Shown: piece after piece, positions 1 to 8,690 of the stretch | Layout of the letters: every line of letters starts with the position of its first letter | Numbering within the stretch: position 1 is the first letter of the stretch | DNA from: Cyclostephanos tholiformis | Taxonomy: Eukaryota > Bacillariophyta > Thalassiosirophyceae > Thalassiosirales > Thalassiosiraceae | DNA: 16,821 nt | Reading direction: 5' to 3' | NCBI GenBank assembly: GCA_036939975.1 | Contig: JALLPB010000829.1 | Location: 1-16,821 of the forward strand | Translations under genes and position numbers: made by a program | The notes under the pieces: model-generated | Told to the model about the DNA's origin: nothing | Database searches by the model: none | The model's input: the letters and a program-made list of their open reading frames with translations, nothing else

Positions 1-200
1 ATTTAGCGAGATTTAAGTGTAAAAAAATCACAAAAAGAGTTTTGGGAACGCTCCAATACTGTTTTAATTTTGTGGCAACAATTATTATCAGAAATTATTA
101 AAAATTGTTGTAACAGATACCAGATTTGCTGATGAGTGAGTATAGAAACTTGAACATGAAGTAAACTTTTATCAATTTGCCTAAGTAGTTGTTTTGCATT
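1..200. other. AT-rich flank downstream of PUS10
   Basis: AT-rich sequence with A runs beyond the PUS10 stop codon. It would hold the PUS10 3' UTR and terminator. I see no gene or recognisable site in it. Confidence 0.5.
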
Positions 201-2741
201 TCACATAATAATACCCTCACAGTCCAACTCAGTGATGTCGGTTCGTCCACCAAGCATCAAGGCTATGCTGGGATAAGTCCTACCACAATCTCCGTGGACA
301 AATTCCTTAACATACGTCCCGGCGCTCGTCGACATTCTCAGACGAAACCAGTGGTCGCTGATTCGACAAGCCGACAGATTGAGTATGCATCGTACGCGTA
401 CGTTCGACGACCGCCTGTGCAGAACTCGAAGGGGTGTTACTTGGTGAATTTCCAACGGGTAATTAAACTTGTTTGAAAAATCGGCGGCCTTGTCGGCGTC
501 ATCTTCCCCCATGTCCCAGGATTTACATCCGAGTTTTTGTACCAGGTCCATGTCTGAGACGATTGCCACGCTCGTCCAACAGACGCATCCATAACACTTG
601 ACCTTCTCTTCAGTCTGCAACTGGAGTGAATAAAAAGCACTGGAGGGCACCAGCACCAGTGGTGTGGACACGCCGACGCCCCTCGGATTGCATCCGTGAT
701 ACCTATTGGGCTTCACCAGCGTCCGAGGCCATCCCCTCTCGTCCCATTCGATGTTGTCCCCCGTGACCTCGCTGCGATGATTGCATTTTGCGCGAATGCC
801 TACACCCCCCTGACTGCCGCGGATGCAGTTAATGGCGTCCGCTACGCGTTCCAGATCGGAACGAGAGGGCATCCTCAGAGCATCGATCACCTCGCACACG
901 AATGGCCTGCCAGTGACGGTTGTGACTGACATGTTGGATTCGGCAGTAATGGTGGCACGCGAGGGGGGCGGAAGGAGCATACGAACGTCCATGTCCTCAC
1001 GGCCCGAGGCGTGAAATTTACACATACCATACACGACATTGCCCCTCCCGTCATCCGTATGTCGTCGATCGTAGTTGCAGCCATCAATGGTAGTCGGGAT
1101 GCGCTCGTTATTCCCATGCGCTATCCCCCCACATCCGATAAGCGCCAATTTCGAACATATCTCTTCCTCTACAGACGAGATCCCCAAGCGGACCATGGAA
1201 TTGCGCTGACCTGCCTTCGCACCCTTCGTTGGATTGTTCGATCCGTCCTCCTCATCGTTATCGTTGTTCGCAGTGCTCGTGGACACGTCCATCGTTGTTA
1301 TCGTCGTTATTCTGCACGTGACGTAAAATGGCGTCTGCGAAACGTCCCGCCTCGATTTTGTGTACGTTCCCATGACGTAAAACGGACGTCGCCACGATGC
1401 CACGCGGACGGAATCCTTTCCGGGCATACGTCGCGATGACGACGTCGAATCGCGATGCCATCGCATCAACCAGTCGCGGTCGTCGTCGTTGTCATTGTCT
1501 CCGTAGTCGTCGTTCATCGCGACGGCGCATCCAAGTGATTCGATCCATCGCGCGACGGTATCCTTCTCCAACCATGGAATTAGCTCATGGAGGAGGAGAG
1601 GGAGCTCGTTATCTTCCCGGAGAGATTTCGCCAAGGCGACGATCGCGTCTCCTCCATCGTTGGAACGACGGCGCTTGTTGTTCTTGACATCCCCCTCGCC
1701 TACTCCTCGATCGACATCGATCCTCCCTCTGAGGACTATTTGCCCCAACGACCGCCTCGTCCTCAGTTCAAGATTTGTTCGTGGATCCCCCCCCTGTTTC
1801 GACGTTGGATCGTTGCCGCGAAAACGCTTCTTCGGATACATCGTCCTACGATGTTGACGTAATATATCCACGATGTTTCTGCTCATGTACGATACAAGCG
1901 AGGGTGGTATCGGCATCGTCTTCCGTCCCGACGACGTTGACGTTGATGTTGACGTTGACGTGGACGATGACGACGTACGATGGGGCGGAGGCAGGCAAAG
2001 GACGTGCACACCCAGTCGTCCGGCCTCCTCCCCATTGCCATCATCGTCGTCGTCTACGCCTTCGTCTTCATCGCCGTCCTTCGGCGTGGTATGCGGCATC
2101 AACAATCCCAGTATGCTCATACGCAACGAGGAACGAAGTCTGTCCCTGACGATGAGTCTCACCTCCTCCGCATCACGGAATCTCCATCCTCCCCCCCCCC
2201 CCACCATCCCGGCAGAAGACGACGGGATGGAGACCGCGTACCGCCTCGCGCATACGATGGCGCAATATGCCCTAACCGCGACGAGCCGCGGGACGACGAC
2301 AGTCGGCGATTCCCTTGAAAGGAGACGATCGCCACCCCCAACGCCGCTTCCTCCGCTTCCTCCATGACGACAACGACGACCCACCCCGCCGCCATCGAGG
2401 AGGAGGTACGGCGCGAGGGATTCCGCTGCGATGGGCAATACAACGTTTCGAACGTACGATGGATTGAGTAGACCTAGGCACACGGTGCAACTGCGCAACG
2501 AGGACGTTCCATCGTCGTTATCGTCAGCATTGTCATCATCATGGTCATTGTCGTCGTTGATGTCTTCGTCATCCTTGTTGTTGTTGTCTTCGCCATCACC
2601 GTTTATACGGTTGCCAAGATATTCGTCACGTTCGTCAATGAGGAGAAGGAGAGACGCGCATGCGGGACAAGCGCCGCATTCGTCGATGAGGAACTTGATT
2701 ATTTCAGATGGTTTGAGTCCGTTGGATGGCGGGGTCGCCAT
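201..2741 (-). CDS. PUS10: tRNA pseudouridine synthase Pus10
   Basis: Single-exon gene of 846 codons, ATG at 2741, TGA at 201-203. Pus10 enzymes isomerise uridine to pseudouridine in the T-arm of tRNA (positions 54/55); animal Pus10 is also linked to microRNA processing. Seen here: two N-terminal CxxC pairs (C25/C28 and C85/C88, zinc-site like), the second in the family context CTVCLGLL; the catalytic motif GREDMDVRML from residue 580, with the GRED aspartate near 583 the expected nucleophile; GRPFVCEVIDA at about 611-621; and the C-terminal SAGTYVKEFVHGDCGRTYPS near 806-825, diagnostic of Pus10. The protein is far longer than the human enzyme (529 residues). The extra length is low-complexity: an Asp/Asn-rich stretch at about 47-77, a Ser-Thr repeat coded near 1930-1970, and other acidic patches. 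The catalytic half looks complete. A spliced-out insert cannot be excluded, but the frame is open throughout. Confidence 0.93.
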   Translation of the reverse strand: MATPPSNGLKPSEIIKFLIDECGACPACASLLLLIDERDEYLGNRINGDGEDNNNKDDEDINDDNDHDDDNADDNDDGTSSLRSCTVCLGLLNPSYVRNVVLPIAAESLAPYLLLDGGGVGRRCRHGGSGGSGVGGGDRLLSRESPTVVVPRLVAVRAYCAIVCARRYAVSIPSSSAGMVGGGGGWRFRDAEEVRLIVRDRLRSSLRMSILGLLMPHTTPKDGDEDEGVDDDDDGNGEEAGRLGVHVLCLPPPHRTSSSSTSTSTSTSTSSGRKTMPIPPSLVSYMSRNIVDILRQHRRTMYPKKRFRGNDPTSKQGGDPRTNLELRTRRSLGQIVLRGRIDVDRGVGEGDVKNNKRRRSNDGGDAIVALAKSLREDNELPLLLHELIPWLEKDTVARWIESLGCAVAMNDDYGDNDNDDDRDWLMRWHRDSTSSSRRMPGKDSVRVASWRRPFYVMGTYTKSRRDVSQTPFYVTCRITTITTMDVSTSTANNDNDEEDGSNNPTKGAKAGQRNSMVRLGISSVEEEICSKLALIGCGGIAHGNNERIPTTIDGCNYDRRHTDDGRGNVVYGMCKFHASGREDMDVRMLLPPPSRATITAESNMSVTTVTGRPFVCEVIDALRMPSRSDLERVADAINCIRGSQGGVGIRAKCNHRSEVTGDNIEWDERGWPRTLVKPNRYHGCNPRGVGVSTPLVLVPSSAFYSLQLQTEEKVKCYGCVCWTSVAIVSDMDLVQKLGCKSWDMGEDDADKAADFSNKFNYPLEIHQVTPLRVLHRRSSNVRVRCILNLSACRISDHWFRLRMSTSAGTYVKEFVHGDCGRTYPSIALMLGGRTDITELDCEGIIM

Positions 2742-2996
2742 GATGTTGTTGTGATTGTATTTAAAAGAAAATACCTAGCAATTGATGCTAGCTAAATTGT
2801 TTGCCCAAGTTGACACAAGCAACACAACATCTCAAATTTCGGTGACAAAGACACCTTTCTGTGTTGCCACCGATCAGATGGAGACGAGGCCACCCACGAG
2901 ATAAACGAACTTGTAAAGCTAGAGTGCAGCGCACTCTGACCAGCCACATCGTGCCCGTGTCAAACCCAGATCCCACCCCCCTCCCCCCTTTCCACG
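2742..2996. promoter_or_regulatory. divergent intergenic region, PUS10 / glycosyltransferase
   Basis: About 255 bp between two start codons facing away from each other, so it should carry both promoters. It includes a C/T-rich stretch close to the plus-strand start (around 2970-2992). I see no clear TATA box or named motif. The call rests on gene layout only. Confidence 0.4.
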
Positions 2997-3896
2997 ATGA
3001 GGCGAGAACTTTTATTTGCAACGGGAGGCACTATTTTGTTCGCATACATTACGTTCGCGCTGTTCATGCGGGGCAGAATCGAGCTCTATCCAATTGCTAC
3101 AGCAACGGCTCGTCATCGATGCCATGAGTGCCCGTTTATGAGAAGCCACCATGACCTCCAAAATTTCCACTATGACACCCGTCCAAAATTCCTCCATGTA
3201 CACGGATATATATAGATGGGAGGACAGGGAATTTCGTTGTTTCAGTGATTAATGCGATGAGCTTGCGTACGTATGCAAGTCGCCAATCGAACTCCCAAGC
3301 CCAGAAAGACAAACTCACGGGTATGGTGATGGTTTATTCCATTTCCAAGAGCGATTGTTCGACGCCACCACTGACTTTCAATGCGAACAAGACATTTCGA
3401 TGACTTACAAGGAGTATTTTGAACTATTCGGTGTATTATCAATAGCTGACGTGCCAATGAACGTGGATGTTGTAAATAAGCTGTGGAATTGCATCCGACA
3501 ATATCTTGGTATTTGTGTTCCGGTTTTGTGTGAAGATCATCGAGCTGCACAAGACGGAGTTCTGGTGGTCCACCTGAGGCGGGGGGACATATATCCACCA
3601 GATTTTTCTTTAAAGGGGGTTCATTCTATGTGCACCAACAACCGCCTCTCGCGTACTATTACTCGATAATTGATTTCACGAAGCCGGAAAAAGTCATACT
3701 TGTTGGTGAAGATAACAACCATGGCCCCGTTTGGGATGCCTTTGAGCAGATGCAATCCTATGGGATAGCCAATTTTGATATCGAATTTCATTCGTGGAAT
3801 CTCAGGGAATACATGCTGACAATGTTGTGCGCGCAAAAGTTTGTCGAGAGCGTTTCTTCTCTTATGATAGTGATACAGTTAGGTTTTGCAATATAG
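2997..3896 (+). pseudogene. fucosyltransferase-like glycosyltransferase, frame-disrupted
   Basis: The ATG at 2997 opens a type II membrane protein: Met-Arg-Arg-Glu, a hydrophobic anchor at about residues 5-24, then a lumenal stem, as in Golgi glycosyltransferases. The coding signal then changes frame three times. Frame of 2997 runs to a TAG at 3213 in a TA repeat (3206-3214). The next segment, with RTGNFVVSVINAM (about 3215-3259), reads two bases away. After about 3259 the frame shifts again into LAYVCKSPIELP, GDGLFHFQERLFD and VVHLRRGDIYPP (to about 3615). After a G5 run at 3615-3619 it shifts into YVHQQPPLAYYYSIIDF up to the TAG at 3894. The HLRRGD motif and the GN motif near the start match the GDP-fucose-binding fold of GT11-like and related fucosyltransferases. 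Substrate is unknown. The breaks could be true decay or sequencing errors; introns do not explain them. Confidence 0.6.
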
Positions 3897-4230
3897 AGAT
3901 TTAGCTTCTCATGTCAAGTGGTTGGTTGGGGTGTCCAAGGGTTGCCCAAAGCGCAGCAAGTCTACCTTGTAGACCCTGGTCAGTTCGCTGGCGGAGTGCA
4001 CAGTAACAGTGCCGAGGAATGGGTAGCAATGCTGCTGCGTGGCAAGACACCTTCCCCAGTACTCTGTGATGTATAAGTTGGTTCTGACAAGGTCGTAGGC
4101 ACGGACGAAGTCAGGGTCTGGGAGAGCCCATGCATGGACGTCCTCCTCCAGGACAACCAAATGCTGGACAGGATCGCGGGAACGATTGACGTCAAAAATA
4201 TCCTGAACGTGTGTTCTTCAGGGACTTATA
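3897..4230. other. coding-like stretch of uncertain strand
   Basis: Open on both strands in codon register. On the plus strand it continues the last frame of the glycosyltransferase after its TAG and reads NSAEEWVAMLLRGKTPSPVL before a TAA at 4074-4076, then stays open to 4353. That would fit a C-terminal part of the same decayed gene. On the minus strand about 103 residues are open down to a stop at 3909-3911, including VVLEEDVHAWALPDPDFVRA and ELTRVYKVDLLRF, which also look protein-like. I recognise neither. Since both share codon positions, one is the mirror of the other and I cannot decide which is real. Confidence 0.3.
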
Positions 4231-4649
4231 GTGGTTGGTGGCAGGTAGTGATAATTTTGATAAATATCTACTTATTCCTGCTCGTCATTGCTAGGGTTGC
4301 GGTTACCCCACCCACCTCCTCCCAGAGTTTCCTCGCACGTCTACATAGCATTTAGCGTTTTGGGCAGCTCCTCACGCAATCAAGAGATCACCGCGCGCAT
4401 CTCCGCGTTCACGACCGCATAATATGGTCCAAACGCAAAGATTACACATACATGATGTGGGGCGATCTCCTTCATTCACGACAGGGCCTTAGCGCATTTG
4501 TGATCAGCATACTGATCACAACCCGAAACAACATTAAAGAGTATTTTCAAACTATGTGTATGTCATTACAACAAATATATATGATAGCAATAAAGGTAAA
4601 ATCAACCGGCACCTCTCGACTGTTTGCTCTCCTTTGACAGCGAAACTGT
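4231..4649. other. intergenic, no gene seen
   Basis: Between the decayed glycosyltransferase region and the stop codon of the BTB gene. It holds one short hairpin at 4498-4521 and otherwise no structure or coding signal that I can support. Confidence 0.5.
4498..4521. repeat. 10-bp inverted repeat with 4-nt loop
   Basis: TTGTGATCAG, a CATA spacer, then CTGATCACAA: perfect 10-bp arms. It lies about 130 bp downstream of the BTB stop codon. No assigned role; it may be chance or a mobile-element remnant. Confidence 0.6.
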
Positions 4650-7600
4650 TCAGATCTGTTGCTTATAGTAAAACACCGGCAATAGACCTCCCTTACCATC
4701 TTCATAGAGATACCCATTCTCTTTTCCCAAGTTGTCCAACTCATTTCCCTTGCGAGGCATTTGTGTTGGTCGTCGGTTACCCCTTCTGTGATTGGGATAA
4801 TGATGGTCTGGGTTGGCGCTATAGGTGCATGTGGTTTTGTCGATAATCATTGGATCAATCCTAGACACTTCACCAAAGTTATGTATACCAGGCACACGCC
4901 GAAAGTTTTTCAGCTCCTCCTTATATTCTTCTAAAGCGATCGTTTTTTCAGTCAATTGTTTTGCTAGCTCAGCTGCCTTTCGTTGCAATTGCAATAACTG
5001 ATTGTGATAGTCATTTTGTTCCTTTTCCTGTGCCTGTTTGGAGATTTCCAGCTTGGCCTGCAAACTTTCAATCTCCAAGTTCTTCTTCATTTCTAAGCTC
5101 CCCCTCTCAACTTGGGCTAAATCAGCATCGTTCTTGGCCTCAATCAGACATTTCTCTAAGAGATAGTTCTGCAGCTGTGCCGGGAGCAATCGATGAATGG
5201 CCGTAGATTGATGCAACAAACTTCCTCGTGTGGATACAGTTGCACGTCCCCCCTCAGAGTCAATAATCAAAGGTTCGCACATCTCCTCCTTCCAATGCTT
5301 GACAACAACAGCAATGCAACGGTCCATCAGGCTATCGCCTGGCAACATTTCCATGATGTTACAATTCTCATCATCTTCAAGTATCAGGTCCACATAAAAT
5401 CTCAGCATCATCAATGCAACCTTGGGTTCTATTTCATGCATAATGCGCAACTTCGTGAGATCCCTGAAATATTCCACATCTATTTCGTTTGCATGATCTG
5501 CGCATTCAATTTGAAATGAAGATTGAGAACACAACGGCATGCCAATACAGATGCCGAAGCCATATCTTCAGACAAAAATCAGGACACTCACGTTCGGCAC
5601 AATACGAAAATACAATCAAACTTAAGAGGTCACTATCACAATTCAACTCCTTCGACAATATGATCCTCCGAAACAAGTCGGGAGGCAATTTATAAATTGG
5701 TTCAAAATCCACAGTGTCTGCCAAATTTGCGGCGGTAACTTCAATAGCTCTACCCAATATCTCCTCTAAGCGGAATAAGTACGAGTCCAATAGATAGTGC
5801 ATCGCCATATTAGATTGGATATTGTCCATGATGTACGCTTCTGCCTGTTCCAACAATGCACGAATCTTGTACCGTTTCCCAAGATATACCAGTGGGACAG
5901 CATTTTCGACATTGACGTTCAATGAACAATCGGGATTGTAACAAAAGTCCAGTACTACACTCATAGCGTTGGCAGCACTTTCTAACATGATTGTTTCGTG
6001 CACATCCAACTCGAAGGAATGCCCATTGAGAGCGCTGCCTCGAGAATTTTCGGCCTCGCGAATGCGTCGTCCCAACAACTCCGAACGACGTGATCCCACA
6101 GCAATCATGGCCTTGTGAACAAAATAAATGTCCTTTTGGGGTTCTCCATATGATCCAGTCACAAAGTTGATACCGGATAAATCCGTTGTTTCGAAATCTG
6201 GAGCATATGGCCCAGCTTTGGCTCGATTTACAATGATGGTATAGTCCGACAGCGATACTTGTGAATCGAGACGCCAATTAAGTTCGTCGTCCTCGACACC
6301 GTCATACCGAGAGGGTTTCGATCGAGTGATCGACGAATTCTGTCTCGAGGCAGTGGCTGCGTGAGGAAGCGACCACGCAGGTAACATGGTGGAGCGCGAG
6401 TCTTGTCCCTGTCGTGATGCCAAAGCTTGCGAAGCCCGTAGAGAGCTCTCCGCGGAAGGATCCCCTCTTGCTGTAGCATTATGTGGTGCGACCGTCCGGG
6501 CCGCCTCCTGAACCAATTCCCATTGATTTTCGCGTTCAGCCTGTAATGTGCGCAGTCGAAGCTGCTCTTGCTCCCGTTCCTCTTGACACCGAAGGTGTTC
6601 CTCGTGAAGGCGACGCTGTTGCACCGCCCTTTCCACATCTTCTCGTAAGCTTCGAATTCTCCGTTCTTCACGTTCTGCCTCTTCGCGAAGATTTTGAATG
6701 CGCCGTTCTTCGCGCTTGCGTTCCTCCCGCAGCAGGCGTTTCGACTCCGCCACCGCAGCTGCCGCGCGTACCTTAGCCTGCTGCTGCTCCTCCTCCATCG
6801 AGGCTAACGAGCTCGCGACTCGCACTGTCTTCTCCTCTTCCATAGTTCGGAATTCCGATTCCCGCCTTCTCTGCTCTTCCTCGAGCATAGCGTGACACTG
6901 CAGCTCTCGATCGAGCTGCGCCTCCACAACCAACTGCTGCGCCCGGCGTCGTTGCTTCTCCAATGCCTCGGACCGTGTCTGATCATTTTTCTCCACAGTC
7001 GTGGTCTGTATAAACTCCACCGCCGCAGCGGCCATGGTGATTTGCGCTTTGGTGGTCACCACCGCCGCCGTCGTCCTTGTTGTCTCGTCATTCTCGCTGG
7101 ACGATGAAGTCTCAACCGAGGAAGAGCTCGCCCATGTCTCACCCTCCTCGTCTTCTGCCTCGTCCTCTGAATCTTTCTCCTCATCGTCTTCGGCCTCATC
7201 ATCTGATCCTTCCTCATCATCATCAGACGACGACTCGTCATCCGACTCGGAAGACGAATCCATCTGCGGCGGAGGCTCATCTTTCATCCTCGAGGTCACC
7301 ACCACATTCCCTCTCCCCTTCTCCGCTCTCTCTTTCGGTACGTCGTATTCCCCCCTAATTATCTCTTGAATCGCCCGATTCCTCTCCGACGGACTCAGTG
7401 CCGTGTCCTTCATGACCCTCTGGATTGCCACTCTCTTACGCGCATCCGAATCAGATGGTTCGTCGTCGTCATCCTCACCGTCCTTATTCTCCCCATCCTC
7501 TGCACATCCCATCCTCCTAGTCGGGACCCCCCCCTCCGCTGCCGCCGCCGTGGCAGTCGCCGTCGCGACGACAACGCCTGCGTCCCCTCTTCCCCCCCCC

Positions 7601-8076
7601 CCCGTGCCCCCCGTCGAATTCATCGAGGCCCGCCTCTTCCTCTCCACGGGACTCACGTAAGCCGTCGCGGCGATAGCTTCGGCTTTTTGTCGTTCCTCGG
7701 CGGTTAGGGATGCCGTGCTGGAATCTTTCTCGTCGTCGTCCTGGTCATCCTCGACATCATTATCCCCACCCCCGCCCCGCCCCGCCGACGCAGACGATGC
7801 CCTCTCCGTTGGCACCGCGGGTGTCGTCATGGACGACGTCATCGACGCCCGCCTTTTCCTCTCCGCGGGGCTTACGTAAGTCGTGCGCGCGATTACCGCG
7901 GCCTTTTCCAATTCATCGGGGGTCAGAGCCTCACCCTCCTCTTCGTCGTCCTCCCCGGCTCCCCTGGACGATGCCCACCTCTGATATGACATCCCCAGGG
8001 CCTCCATGTTGGAATTGATGGAGGAGTGGATGTCAGACGATGCTAGTGGCGGCGTCATTTTTCGGTTCCTGGTCAT
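4650..8076 (-). CDS. BTB/POZ-domain protein with long coiled coils (two exons)
   Basis: Exon 1 is 5592-8076 and exon 2 is 4650-5497. They join in phase 1 through a 94-bp intron to give 1110 residues. Order of parts: two copies of a 29-residue unit (51-79 and 124-152, 20 identities) each ending in YVSP-x-ERKRRASM; a related LSPSERNRAIQEII segment (227-239); a Glu/Asp/Ser-rich tract (about 273-330); a charged coiled coil (about 365-525); a BTB/POZ-like domain (about 625-748) followed by a BACK-like helical region that runs across the splice junction to about 870; a second coiled coil (about 945-1028); and a basic tail. BTB domains dimerise and often recruit Cullin-3 ubiquitin ligases, so an adaptor or scaffold role is possible, but no substrate-binding domain is visible. 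RRAS at each repeat is a typical site for basophilic kinases. Start ATG at 8076 is the first in a long open frame. Confidence 0.8.
5498..5591 (-). other. BTB gene intron, 94 bp
   Basis: On the minus strand the donor is GAAC|GTGAGTG and the acceptor GCGCAG|ATCATG. Without splicing the exon 1 frame ends within about 30 residues in an unrelated hydrophobic tail. With splicing the BACK-like region continues smoothly as SYCAE-HHANEIDVEYF. Predicted from sequence only. Confidence 0.88.
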
Positions 8077-8690
8077 TTAGCTGATTGACATATTAACACT
8101 TCAATGCTCATTCATCCCATATTCATCATCTAGAAGATAGATTCTAGTACTCACTTGCATGAATAGTAAGATAATATCATTAGCCGACTCTTTCTTTCGA
8201 AGGAAGAATACTACACTCACAAATTTGGCCGGGATGGGAGTTCCCGCCATGAAATGATGAGCCCCGCGCGCCGCGCGCGGCGGAGAGAGCTGCTATCGGC
8301 GCAAAAAATAAAAAAATTGAAAGAGTATCGTATCGTACCGTACTTTCATCGTACCGTACTTTCAAAATATGGTGTTTCTACCACCTCTGGAACAACTGTT
8401 CTCTCTTGAGAAGAAGAAGGACAGACCGGACATGCGGGCTGATTATTACAAAAACTCAACAAGAAGAAGAAGTTGATTTTTCTCTGTCATTTTTTTGAGC
8501 TCCTCCAGATGATACTCTCCTTGCTCCTAGCCAACATCTCCATGGACGATCATAACTCTTCAACCCATGGTGTGTAGCCAATTGCTGTCGCCTACCATCT
8601 TCGCGTCTCAAGGAGCATAGCATTGTGTCGGGACGCGACTCTTCGAATAAATATTCTTCGAAATTCGACCAGGGAGTTGAGAGTAGATCG
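8077..8690. promoter_or_regulatory. divergent intergenic region, BTB gene / MFS transporter
   Basis: 614 bp between two outward-facing starts, expected to hold both promoters and the 5' UTRs. It contains a CG-alternating palindrome (8271-8280) and a tandem 16-bp repeat (8332-8363). A small open frame at 8369-8476 has no supporting evidence. I identify no specific factor sites. Confidence 0.4.
8332..8363. repeat. two tandem copies of a 16-bp unit
   Basis: ATCGTACCGTACTTTC occurs twice back to back at 8332-8347 and 8348-8363, preceded by a partial GTATCGT. It lies between the divergent promoters; function unknown. Confidence 0.85.

Noticed and set aside
1873..2367. Plus-strand frames opposite PUS10, and similar ones opposite the BTB gene
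   Set aside because: They are antisense readings of acidic and Ser/Thr low-complexity codons; the minus-strand products have clear domains.
3196..3215. A small intron explaining the TAG in the glycosyltransferase
   Set aside because: The only GT-AG pair there is about 18 nt, far below the 81-115 nt introns elsewhere, and the downstream shifts would still remain.
8369..8476. 35-codon frame starting MVFLPPLEQL upstream of the transporter
   Set aside because: No donor that would join it convincingly to exon 1 and no homology I recognise; could be an upstream ORF but unsupported.
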